Origin: an uncultured Lachnospiraceae bacterium
Lineage (GTDB): Bacteria > Bacillota > Clostridia > Lachnospirales > Lachnospiraceae
Assembly (NCBI GenBank): GCA_947576945.1
Contig: CANPTH010000001.1
Coordinates: 84,490-148,489 of the forward strand
Direction of reading: 5' to 3'
DNA length: 64,000 bases
Each line of letters begins with the position of its first letter. Position 1 is the stretch's first letter. Made by a program: the position numbers and the translations under genes. This document shows, in pieces, positions 15,931-23,737 of this stretch. The notes under the pieces were generated by a model that saw only the letters and a program-made list of their open reading frames with translations, searched no databases and was not told where the DNA came from.

Positions 15931-18117
15931 ATGAAAAAAGGAATCATCCATAAAATAATCGAGACCTGTATACTTGCCCTGTGCTTTGGGGTTGTAATGC
16001 TGGTGCTGACGCATACAGCGCAGAACGGGATGCAGACTACGCAGATCCTGCCGGGCATCAATCCGGATCCGGTGTATGTGTCCTGTGAGGCGGGAGAAAC
16101 GCTGGAAGTTATGATTACAGCTGCAGAAGATTTTCAGGTCAGCGGCTTTCAGGTGCTGTTAGTCAATATCGCGGAAGACAGCAGAGGAACTCTCCGCTTT
16201 ACGGTGTCTGATGATTCTTCCAGCATTTTGGTCAGTCAGGTAGTTCCGGTGGAAACCGTTACACCGGGAAAATGGTTTGCGATTCCCGGGGAAATGGCCT
16301 TTGCGGCAGAACAGACCTATAAAGTGTCCGTCTATGCGGACGGCAGTTCCCCGTATTTTATGCAGGTGCCAGAGGGGGAAGGGACAGCGCTGCCTTTTAC
16401 AGAACAGGTCATTAAGGATGGAGAAGTTCTGGAATGTGGTATTTCTATGGGTATCAACCGGGTGGAGCCTGTCCGGATGACATATGGGGATATCTTTTAC
16501 TATTCCGTACCGCTTTCCGTAGTGCTGACTGTCATAGGACTGCTCTGTATCTGGGCGGGATGGCAGAAAGTGTGGGCGGCGGTTCTGAAGCTCAGAATGC
16601 CGGCGCAGGTATTTGCGCAAAAGTATGGCAGTGATCTGTTCCTGTTGTTGCTGTTCGGTTGTATCTGTATCAGTATATATTCGCGGGCTTATCTGAAAGG
16701 CGTCTATATTTCGGCGGATTCAGCCGGGTATCTGCGGGAGGCAGTGAATCTGGTAAATGGAAAAGGATTTTCCTATGACGGTCTGGCAGGATACGATACA
16801 TGGTTTGCCAATTGGCCGATTCTGTATCCTGTACTGATTGCGGCGGTGATGCTTGTCACAGGAACCGGCGCTTATCTGGCATCGAAGATTGTGGCCATGG
16901 TGACGGCAGGGGTGATCCTGCTTGTGCTGCGCAGATGTTTCGGTAAAGACGCGTGGCTGTACGGTCTGTGTCTGACCAATATCGGCTATTTGAATCTGAG
17001 TTATTATACGTGGAGTGAGATCCCGTTTATGCTGTTTATGCTTTGCTTTGCACTTCTTTTTGCCAAAGTGCTGCAGGAGAAACATCCGGCATGGGGCTGG
17101 TATGCGGCCCTCGGCATCATGGGCATATGCTGCTTTATGACCAGATATTACGGTATCTTTGTATGGATTGTGACCGGGCTGTATCTGCTGGCGTTGTTTG
17201 TATCCTACAGGAAGAAGAAAGAACAGGCAGTTTTTAGCAAAATAATCGGATTGACAGTGACGGCGTTTGTTTCGGGTGTTTTGAGCATGGCATATCTGTT
17301 GATGAATAAGATAATGAACGGTATGGCGTCTGGAGTGAGCCGGACAATGTGGTGGGATGATTACCGGATCCTGACGGATGATCTGATTGAGAGTCTGCTG
17401 ACGGAGTTTTTCAATATATTTTCCATGCAGATACCGGAACTGGTGGAAGGCTTTCCGTATCAGATCAAAGTATTCGTGGTGGTGGGCATATTGGTGGGCA
17501 TTGGCTGGATAATTGCCGGAAACTGCGGACGTTTTACGAGAGAGTCCGTGTTAATCATGATGGCGGTAGTTTATGATGTGGTCTTTATCGGTATCCGTTA
17601 TGTTTCTTCGATGGACAGTTTTTATTTCCGCTTCTTTGAACCGGCGACTTTTCTGCTATGCATTGCATTGATCAGCCTGCTGCTGCCATATCTGCGGAGA
17701 AAAAAAGGATTTTATTATTTTGCAGGTATGGTAACGCTGCTGCTTGTGACCGCGGTATGGTCTGTTTTTGCAAACGGGGGGATGAATCGAAACGACAACT
17801 ATTATCTGTCGCTGGAAGCGCAGTGGGAGGAAGCCTATAATGGGATTCCGGAAAAGTCGGTGGTAATTTTTAATGATATTGATTTCCGTTCAGCCTATTA
17901 CCGTCCGGATGTGGTGGAAGGGATGATTACGCCGGCAGATGAATTCTCTGATCTGCAGCATACTTATTATGGCTCTGATTATTTATGCATTCGTGCGGAG
18001 TTTGCAGATGCCATGCTGGAATCGGGCGAATATCACAGCAGTGTCGTAAAGAGACTGCAGCAGGAGATAGAAGGGAAGGCGCCGGCTGAGTTCGTAGTGA
18101 TCTCTTTGCGGGAGTGA
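15931..18117 (+). CDS. GT-C type membrane glycosyltransferase (GT39/ArnT-like)
   Basis: 728-residue membrane protein. One N-terminal hydrophobic segment is followed by an extracytoplasmic beta-rich domain (about residues 40-185), then about 11 membrane segments and a short C-terminal outer domain. The loop after the first membrane segment of the core carries acidic ISADSAGYLREAVNLVNGKG, resembling the catalytic D of GT-C enzymes that use polyprenyl-phosphate sugars. It follows the FAD gene by 15 nt with AAGGAA upstream. The acceptor, perhaps a wall polymer or protein, is unknown. Confidence 0.8.
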   Translation: MKKGIIHKIIETCILALCFGVVMLVLTHTAQNGMQTTQILPGINPDPVYVSCEAGETLEVMITAAEDFQVSGFQVLLVNIAEDSRGTLRFTVSDDSSSILVSQVVPVETVTPGKWFAIPGEMAFAAEQTYKVSVYADGSSPYFMQVPEGEGTALPFTEQVIKDGEVLECGISMGINRVEPVRMTYGDIFYYSVPLSVVLTVIGLLCIWAGWQKVWAAVLKLRMPAQVFAQKYGSDLFLLLLFGCICISIYSRAYLKGVYISADSAGYLREAVNLVNGKGFSYDGLAGYDTWFANWPILYPVLIAAVMLVTGTGAYLASKIVAMVTAGVILLVLRRCFGKDAWLYGLCLTNIGYLNLSYYTWSEIPFMLFMLCFALLFAKVLQEKHPAWGWYAALGIMGICCFMTRYYGIFVWIVTGLYLLALFVSYRKKKEQAVFSKIIGLTVTAFVSGVLSMAYLLMNKIMNGMASGVSRTMWWDDYRILTDDLIESLLTEFFNIFSMQIPELVEGFPYQIKVFVVVGILVGIGWIIAGNCGRFTRESVLIMMAVVYDVVFIGIRYVSSMDSFYFRFFEPATFLLCIALISLLLPYLRRKKGFYYFAGMVTLLLVTAVWSVFANGGMNRNDNYYLSLEAQWEEAYNGIPEKSVVIFNDIDFRSAYYRPDVVEGMITPADEFSDLQHTYYGSDYLCIRAEFADAMLESGEYHSSVVKRLQQEIEGKAPAEFVVISLRE

Positions 18118-18206
18118 TTTCTTTTTTGCGTTTTCCTGATGCATTGACGTGTCTGTTGACATGTGATATGAATTAAACGGATGCTGAATCAGAGCATACT
18201 GGTATA

Positions 18207-18295
18207 TTAGTAAACCACAATCATGCGCAGCCTGCCTCCTGGCGGGCCGCATGGCCATCCATGCTATGAAAGCCAGGGACTTTCATAGTAAAAGA
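18207..18295 (-). repeat. MITE-like element (family 2), truncated copy
   Basis: TTAGTAAAC at the left edge, AGCCTGC, CGGGCCGCATGGCCATCC, ATGCT and TGAAAG-N7-CTTTCA match in order the complement of the 113-bp element at 29098-29210. The right end stops after CTTTCATAGTAAA, so the second terminal repeat is lost. It lies between the GT-C gene and proA. Confidence 0.8.
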
Positions 18296-18308
18296 AATGA
18301 GGAATCAT

Positions 18309-19553
18309 ATGGAATATTTAGAAAACTTAGGAAAAAAAGCCGTTGCGGCGAAATATGAATTGCAGAGATTATTGGTCGATGATAAAAATCGGGCGCTGCG
18401 GACAGTGGCGGCGGCGTTGACGGACTCGACAGACCGTATTTTAGCGGCAAATGACAGGGATTATGAGATTGCGGCGGCAGGCGGTATGGCGGCAGGACTG
18501 CTGGATCGTCTGAAACTGACACCGGAGCGTATTCAGAGTATGGCGCAGGGACTGTTACAGATTGTGGAGCTGGAAGATCCGGTGGGGACTGTTATGGAGT
18601 CTTTTGACCGGCCGAACGGTCTGCACATTGACCAGGTGAGGGTGCCCATGGGAGTGATCGGAATCATTTATGAGGCCAGGCCCAATGTGACGGCAGATGC
18701 CTTTGGTCTGTGCTTTAAGACCGGGAATGCGGTGATCCTGAAGGGTGGCAGAGACGCGGCCAATTCGAATGCGGCTATCACGGAAGTGATTCGCGAGGCG
18801 CTTGCGTCAGAAGCGATTACAGCAGATGCGGTACAGTTGATCGAAGATAATGACAGAGCCGTTACAACTGCCTTTATGAAATTAAAACAATATGTGGATG
18901 TCCTGATCCCCAGAGGCGGAGCAGGATTGATTCGTGCGGTGGTGGAGAACAGCACCATACCTGTGATCGAGACGGGAACCGGGAACTGTCATATCTACGT
19001 AGACGAGGATGCGGATCTGGAGCAGGCAGTGTCCATAATCATCAATGCCAAGACGCAGAGAATCGGTGTGTGTAATGCCTGTGAATCGCTGCTGATTCAT
19101 GAGAAGATCGCAGATAAGCTGCTGCCCGTGCTGGGATGTGCATTGCGTGATAGAAATGTAGAGATGCGCGGGGATGAAAGGGTACGCATGCTGCTTCCGG
19201 ATGCCGCAGCGGCAACAGAAGAAGATTATGCGGCAGAATATCTGGATTATATCATTTCCATGAAGACAGTATCATCCCTGGAAGAAGCCATTGCACATAT
19301 TAACCGTTATAATACGAAACATTCCGATGCCATTCTTACCAGGAACAGAGAACACGCAGAACAGTTCCTGAAGGAAGTCGATTCCGCCTGCGTGTATGCT
19401 AATGCGTCCACACGCTTTACAGACGGTTTTGAATTCGGATTCGGTGCAGAGATCGGGATCAGCACGCAGAAGCTGCATGCGAGAGGCCCTATGGGGCTTA
19501 AACAACTGACAACCTACAAATATCTGATTCGCGGAGACGGGCAGATCAGGTGA
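18309..19553 (+). CDS. proA: Glutamate-5-semialdehyde dehydrogenase ProA
   Basis: Second step of proline synthesis: NADPH-dependent reduction of gamma-glutamyl phosphate. 414 residues, aldehyde-dehydrogenase fold, with LKGGRDAANSNAAI, IPRGGAGLIRAVVENSTIPVIETGTGNCHIYVD-type motifs and the catalytic cysteine in RIGVCNACE. The end ARGPMGLKQLTTYKY is typical. The ATG at 18309 has GAGG upstream; an ATG at 18297 overlaps that site. It is separated from proB by 5.4 kb, and a MITE-like repeat lies directly upstream. Confidence 0.96.
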   Translation: MEYLENLGKKAVAAKYELQRLLVDDKNRALRTVAAALTDSTDRILAANDRDYEIAAAGGMAAGLLDRLKLTPERIQSMAQGLLQIVELEDPVGTVMESFDRPNGLHIDQVRVPMGVIGIIYEARPNVTADAFGLCFKTGNAVILKGGRDAANSNAAITEVIREALASEAITADAVQLIEDNDRAVTTAFMKLKQYVDVLIPRGGAGLIRAVVENSTIPVIETGTGNCHIYVDEDADLEQAVSIIINAKTQRIGVCNACESLLIHEKIADKLLPVLGCALRDRNVEMRGDERVRMLLPDAAAATEEDYAAEYLDYIISMKTVSSLEEAIAHINRYNTKHSDAILTRNREHAEQFLKEVDSACVYANASTRFTDGFEFGFGAEIGISTQKLHARGPMGLKQLTTYKYLIRGDGQIR

Positions 19554-19561
19554 CAAATGGG

Positions 19562-19590
19562 TTGACAGAGATGAATAAATCTATTATTAT
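19562..19590 (+). promoter_or_regulatory. Promoter of the arsR-HMA operon
   Basis: TTGACA (19562-19567), 17-bp spacer, TATTAT (19585-19590). The -10 overlaps the left arm of a long palindrome, the expected layout for an autorepressed ArsR promoter. Confidence 0.75.
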
Positions 19591-19617
19591 ACATATGAAC
19601 ACTTGAACATATGTATA
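19588..19617. promoter_or_regulatory. Probable ArsR/SmtB-type operator
   Basis: Inverted repeat TATACATATG-N10-CATATGTATA. It contains an ATATGAACA half-site of the kind bound by SmtB/CzrA regulators and covers the transcription start region of the arsR operon. A metal-released autorepression circuit is likely. Confidence 0.65.
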
Positions 19618-19726
19618 ATGAATTCAGTACACATGATTGAGAATATCTGGGACATGATTGATTTGGATCACATCTGTACAGAGTTAAATCCGGTGTATTG
19701 TCTGCAGGAAAGGAAGATGACAGTTA

Positions 19727-20110
19727 ATGACGGAAGATACCTTGAGAACAGAGAGTATCCCGGCGGCCGAGGGTAAAGAGTTTTCACAGGAACGGGAAGA
19801 CATTATCCAAAGCGTGCAGGAACAGCAGCCGGATGATGAAATTTTATACGATCTCGCAGAGCTGTTTAAAGTATTCGGCGACTCTACCAGGATCAAGATT
19901 CTGTATTCCATGTTTGAAAACGAGTTGTGTGTCAACGATATAGCCAGGCTTTTGAACTTAAGTCAGTCTTCTGTAAGCCATCAGCTGCGGATTCTTAAGA
20001 CATCGAAACTGGTAAAATTCCGGCGGGAAGGGAAATCCATCTTTTATTCTCTGGATGACGAGCATGTGCGGTCGATCATCAGTATGGGAATGGAGCATGT
20101 GGAAGAATAG
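19727..20110 (+). CDS. ArsR/SmtB family metal-responsive repressor (CzrA-like)
   Basis: 127 residues: a 35-residue acidic N-terminal extension, then a winged helix with DSTRIKILYSMFENELCVNDIA, recognition helix LSQSSVSHQLRILKTSKLV and the wing FRREGKSIFYSL. The last helix reads DDEHVRSIISMGMEHVEE, placing Asp, His, His and Glu as in the alpha-5 zinc site of SmtB/CzrA. It probably senses zinc, cobalt or cadmium. An ELCV motif also resembles the alpha-3N region. It precedes an HMA-domain gene and lies behind a palindromic promoter. Confidence 0.9.
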   Translation: MTEDTLRTESIPAAEGKEFSQEREDIIQSVQEQQPDDEILYDLAELFKVFGDSTRIKILYSMFENELCVNDIARLLNLSQSSVSHQLRILKTSKLVKFRREGKSIFYSLDDEHVRSIISMGMEHVEE

Positions 20111-20162
20111 AATTCAAGACATGTTCAGGGGAGACAGAAGGCAGTGGAATGGAGGATTGCTG

Positions 20163-20381
20163 ATGAACAAAACGTATAAAATTGAAGTGGATTGTGCTAA
20201 CTGCGCAGAGAAAATGCAGGAGGCGGCTAAGAAGACAGAAGGTGTTGCAGATGCAGTGGTCAGTTTTATGACGCAGAAGATGAAGGTAGTGTTTGCAGAA
20301 GGAGCTGATGAGAAAGAGGTTATGAAGAAGGTACTGAAAGCCTGCAGGAAGGTTGAGCCGGACTGTGAGATCTCTTTCTAG
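20163..20381 (+). CDS. Stand-alone heavy-metal-associated (HMA) domain protein
   Basis: 72 residues forming a single HMA ferredoxin-like domain with the metal-binding DCANCAEKM motif (CxxC at residues 11-14). The sequence resembles the N-terminal domain of zinc/cadmium P-type ATPases more than copper chaperones. I chose the ATG at 20163, 7 nt after GGAGG; longer reading from 20055 overlaps arsR. No ATPase gene follows; uraA is next, in the opposite direction. It may be a free metal chaperone or the remnant of a lost efflux operon. Confidence 0.88.
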   Translation: MNKTYKIEVDCANCAEKMQEAAKKTEGVADAVVSFMTQKMKVVFAEGADEKEVMKKVLKACRKVEPDCEISF

Positions 20382-20419
20382 GATAATTACCGTGGGTATA
20401 CTGGTACTTCGTACCTGAG

Positions 20420-20449
20420 TTCTCGTGCAGATTTTCGAGGATATTTTTT
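20420..20449 (+). terminator. Possible terminator after the HMA gene
   Basis: TTCTCG pairs with CGAGGA (one GU pair), followed by TATTTTTT. The stem is short. A perfect GGTAC-TTC-GTACC mini-hairpin lies just upstream at 20403-20415. Confidence 0.4.
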
Positions 20450-20494
20450 GAGTGTACAGATACCGGGATCATAAAAGAAAGAATATTCAGAACT

Positions 20495-20532
20495 AAGGGC
20501 CGTTTGCATTTTTCTACACTGCAACGGCCCTT
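20495..20532. terminator. Bidirectional hairpin between HMA gene and uraA
   Basis: AAGGGCCGTTTGC (20495-20507) pairs with GCAACGGCCCTT (20521-20532). It lies between two convergent transcripts. T-runs are short on both sides. Confidence 0.65.
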
Positions 20533-20587
20533 TAATTCTGCTCTGCGATCAATAGAGTTTGTTGAACTGAATTGCTCCTCAGAGAAT

Positions 20588-21970
20588 TTATTTAACCTTC
20601 TTCTGCGGATTAAAGCTGACGCCTCGATTGATATCACCGTTGGGATTCGCACCGAAGGTATAATCGTTACCCGGCAGGATGGCATTAAGAATGATGCCCG
20701 CCAGCGCGGCGATTGCGAGAGAAGTCAAAGTGATGGAAGTGCCTCCTGCAGAAAAAGTAAGGCCGCCGGAGAAGCCAAGACCGCATACCAGGATAACCGC
20801 AGCGATGATCAGATTTCTTGACTTCGTGAAATCCACTTTGTTTTCCACGATATTCCTGACGCCGATGGCAGAGATCATACCATAGAGGATGAAACTGACA
20901 CCGCCGATAATCGCCGATGGCAGAGAGCCGATAATTGCAGACATCTTCGGTATAAAGCTTAAGATGATGGCATAGAGGGCCGCCAGACGGATCACCTTGG
21001 GGTCGTGAACGCCGCTCAGTTCAAGAACGCCGGTATTCTCTCCGTAAGTCGTGTTGGCGGGACCGCCAAACAGTGCGGAAAGTGAGGTGGCAAGGCCATC
21101 GCCGATCATTGTGCGGTGCAGTCCGGGATCTTCCAGATAATTTTCTCCCACAGTTGCGGAGATGGCGGATATATCGCCGATGTGTTCCATCATGGTGGCC
21201 AGGGCGATGGGCGCCATTACCAGGATCGCCGTGACATCGAATTTACAAAGAAGGAAAGGCGGCAGCCCCACCAGGGATGAGGACGCAACGCCTGAAAAGT
21301 CCAGGATGGCGCTTCCGTCTGCATTGGTAAAGCCAAGTGCATTCATGACCAGGGCTGCTATGTACGAGACTACGACGCCCAGAAGGATAGGAATGATCTT
21401 CCACATGCCTTTGCCCCAGATATTAAAGATAACGATGACTGCCAGCGCGATCAGCGCCAGGAACCAGTTGGAGGATGCGTTGTTTACTGCGGACGGCGCC
21501 AGGCTCAGGCCGATGCAGATGATGATTGGTCCGGTTACCACCGGCGGCAGAAACCGCATGACCTTCTTTACACCAACAAACTTGATCACCAGCGCCAGGA
21601 TCAGGTACAGCAGGCCGGCAATCACGATACCGCCGCAGGCATAGGGCAGCTTTTCTCCGTAAGTCATGCCGGCAAAGATACCGCTGTCTAAATTTGCCAC
21701 CGTGGCAAATCCGCCCAGAAAGGCGAAAGAGGAACCCAGGAAGGCCGGCACTTTCAGCTTGGAGCAGACATGGAAAAAGAGGGTGCCGATTCCTGCAAAA
21801 AACAGTGTTACCTGAATCGAAAGACCCTCTCCGTTAAAATAACTGTTGACCAGAATCGGTACAAGAATTGTTGCACCGAACATTGCGAACATATGCTGCA
21901 GACCAAGCAGCAGCATCTTGGGAACTCCAAGGCTCCTTGCGTCGCGAATGGTTTCGAAGTTGTTACTCAT
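20588..21970 (-). CDS. uraA: Uracil/xanthine permease of the NCS2 family (UraA-like)
   Basis: Polytopic membrane transporter of 460 residues with about 14 hydrophobic segments. The N terminus (LGLQHMFAMFGATILVPIL) is the typical NCS2 opening; later FLGSSFAFLGG and the GGPANTTYGENTGVLELSGV motif of uracil transporters are present. Divergent neighbour upp converts uracil to UMP, so the pair forms a uracil uptake and salvage unit. It has its own promoter at 22027-22055. GGGAGA precedes the start. Confidence 0.92.
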   Translation of the reverse strand: MSNNFETIRDARSLGVPKMLLLGLQHMFAMFGATILVPILVNSYFNGEGLSIQVTLFFAGIGTLFFHVCSKLKVPAFLGSSFAFLGGFATVANLDSGIFAGMTYGEKLPYACGGIVIAGLLYLILALVIKFVGVKKVMRFLPPVVTGPIIICIGLSLAPSAVNNASSNWFLALIALAVIVIFNIWGKGMWKIIPILLGVVVSYIAALVMNALGFTNADGSAILDFSGVASSSLVGLPPFLLCKFDVTAILVMAPIALATMMEHIGDISAISATVGENYLEDPGLHRTMIGDGLATSLSALFGGPANTTYGENTGVLELSGVHDPKVIRLAALYAIILSFIPKMSAIIGSLPSAIIGGVSFILYGMISAIGVRNIVENKVDFTKSRNLIIAAVILVCGLGFSGGLTFSAGGTSITLTSLAIAALAGIILNAILPGNDYTFGANPNGDINRGVSFNPQKKVK

Positions 21971-22026
21971 TATAAATCTCCCTTCTCAAATGTATTGGTA
22001 ATTGGATTAACAGGTAGCCTAAAGAG

Positions 22027-22055
22027 ATTATAAAGATTGCGGTTCTATTTGGCAA
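22027..22055 (-). promoter_or_regulatory. uraA promoter
   Basis: On the - strand: TTGCCA, 17-bp spacer, perfect TATAAT. Distance to the uraA start is about 55 nt. Confidence 0.8.
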
Positions 22056-22093
22056 GAGAATTTGTGAAACTCTGGGAAAACAGATAAAAGTTG

Positions 22094-22122
22094 TTGACTT
22101 AAACGTCAGAAATCATTACTAT
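22094..22122 (+). promoter_or_regulatory. upp promoter
   Basis: TTGACT (22094-22099), 17-bp spacer, TACTAT (22117-22122). Confidence 0.65.
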
Positions 22123-22291
22123 TTATAGATAGGAGTGATTCTGGAAGATACCTGTAACCGCATTTTTAAAGAATGGAAAGTGTCTGCATAAGAAGAAGCC
22201 ATGAGGTGCAGATCTAGGGACGGGAGCAGGAAGGACGCGGGAGAAGTGAGGTTTTGGATACAGAACCGAAAACAGGAAGAAAGGACGAAAG

Positions 22292-22930
22292 ATGGAAAAG
22301 AAGGAAAATGTATTTATTATGGATCATCCGCTGATACAGCACAAGATCTCCCATATCAGAGATATCAGTACGGGAACCAACGAGTTTCGGAAATGTATCG
22401 AGGAGATCGCAATGCTGATGGGATATGAAGCGCTGAGAGATCTGCCGTTGGAGAATGTGGAGGTGGAAACGCCGATTGAGAAGTGCATGACGCCTATGCT
22501 GGCCGGCAAGAAACTGGCTGTGGTACCTATCTTAAGAGCGGGACTGGGTATGGTTAACGGCATTCTGGCTCTGGTACCCAGCGCCAAAGTAGGGCATATC
22601 GGGCTTTACAGGGATCCGGAGACTCATGAACCTCATGAATACTACTGTAAGCTGCCTGAACCGATTGATTTGAGAACGATTGTTGTTGTGGACCCGATGC
22701 TTGCCACGGGCGGATCCGGTTCCGAGGCAGTGGATTTCATCAAACAGCATGGCGGGAGACATATCAAATTTATGTGTATTATCGCTGCACCGGAAGGACT
22801 GGAACGACTGAAAAAGGATCATCCGGATATTCAGATCTATGTAGGACATCTGGATCGCTGTCTGAATGAACATGCTTATATCTGTCCTGGACTGGGGGAT
22901 GCCGGGGACAGAATCTTCGGAACCAGATAG
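22292..22930 (+). CDS. upp: Uracil phosphoribosyltransferase Upp
   Basis: Salvage enzyme making UMP from uracil and PRPP. 212 residues, close to the usual 209. Seen are the N-terminal [10 protein letters not shown], the flexible segment [11 protein letters not shown], the PRPP loop [13 protein letters not shown] and the uracil-binding end [16 protein letters not shown]. The last 30 bases are imperfectly repeated directly after the stop. Divergently transcribed from uraA. Confidence 0.97.
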   Translation: MEKKENVFIMDHPLIQHKISHIRDISTGTNEFRKCIEEIAMLMGYEALRDLPLENVEVETPIEKCMTPMLAGKKLAVVPILRAGLGMVNGILALVPSAKVGHIGLYRDPETHEPHEYYCKLPEPIDLRTIVVVDPMLATGGSGSEAVDFIKQHGGRHIKFMCIIAAPEGLERLKKDHPDIQIYVGHLDRCLNEHAYICPGLGDAGDRIFGTR

Positions 22931-22971
22931 GTAATGTCAGGGACAGGATCTTTGGAACCAGACAGGTAATA
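22902..22971 (+). repeat. Imperfect 35-bp tandem duplication of the upp 3' end
   Basis: Bases 22902-22936 (upp codons for the DRIFGTR end plus stop) and 22937-22971 agree at 29 of 35 positions; all six differences are transitions. The second unit is non-coding. Confidence 0.85.
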
Positions 22972-22999
22972 CCAGAATATATGACCGGAGGAAATATTT

Positions 23000-23677
23000 G
23001 TGAAGACTGGAAATGGAGTCTCGAAGATTCGAGGCGTTTTCCGATGTAATAAAATAGTGATCTTATGTGTACTTCTTGTGTGTGGTGTTCTGCTCACGGC
23101 CTGCGGACAGGATGAGGAACTGACGGCTTATCAGGAAGACATGAATACGTTTTTTGAGCATATTGCTTCTTATCACGAAGGGATGAATGCGATCGATGCT
23201 TCCGCCCCGGATGCAAAGAATCAGCTGCTTTCTTATCTGGATCAGCTGCAGACGGAGTTTGCCTGGATGGCGGAACTTACTGTACCGGATGAGTTTTCGG
23301 CAGTGGACAGTCTGGCGGATGAGGCGGACGAGAATATGCGGCAGGCAGTGGCGCTGTATCACAGCGCCTATGAGGCGGAAGTTTTCGACGAACCGACGGC
23401 GCAGGCTGCCAGAGAATATTATGACAGAGCAAATATCCGCATACAGTATATCGTCTCCATTCTGCACGGAGAGATTCCGGAGGGTGAAGGGATTACTTAC
23501 ACGGAAGAGAGCGGTATCCTGGGCGGCGGTTATCTGAATAAGGATGATGAGGAAGAGGATGGAGCCGAAGGAGAGACATCCTCAGAGACGCAGACGGAGA
23601 CAGGTACAGAGGAAGCAGATGATTTCGATACGGACGATACCGTTTTCTATGAGGAAACGGATACGGATGAGGAATAA
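23000..23677 (+). CDS. Putative lipoprotein, acidic tail
   Basis: 225 residues. A basic N terminus and hydrophobic stretch end in a lipobox (LLTAC, Cys near residue 35), so it is likely lipid-anchored on the outer face of the membrane. The middle 120 residues look helical. The last 60 are strongly acidic with many Glu, Asp and Thr, which suggests a disordered tail. GTG start, 8 nt after GGAGG. I do not recognise the family. It sits alone between upp and metH. Confidence 0.8.
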   Translation: MKTGNGVSKIRGVFRCNKIVILCVLLVCGVLLTACGQDEELTAYQEDMNTFFEHIASYHEGMNAIDASAPDAKNQLLSYLDQLQTEFAWMAELTVPDEFSAVDSLADEADENMRQAVALYHSAYEAEVFDEPTAQAAREYYDRANIRIQYIVSILHGEIPEGEGITYTEESGILGGGYLNKDDEEEDGAEGETSSETQTETGTEEADDFDTDDTVFYEETDTDEE

Positions 23678-23737
23678 ATGTGATTACCATTGAATCATCA
23701 GCTGTATAAGACAGAAAACAGGAGAGTACACGAGGGG

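Larger units (their letters stand above)
21971..22291. other. Divergent uraA-upp control region
   Basis: 321 bp with no gene. It holds the - strand promoter of uraA, the + strand promoter of upp and a roughly 165-nt upp leader. I see no PyrR-type attenuator hairpin with T-run and no riboswitch that I recognise. Confidence 0.7.
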
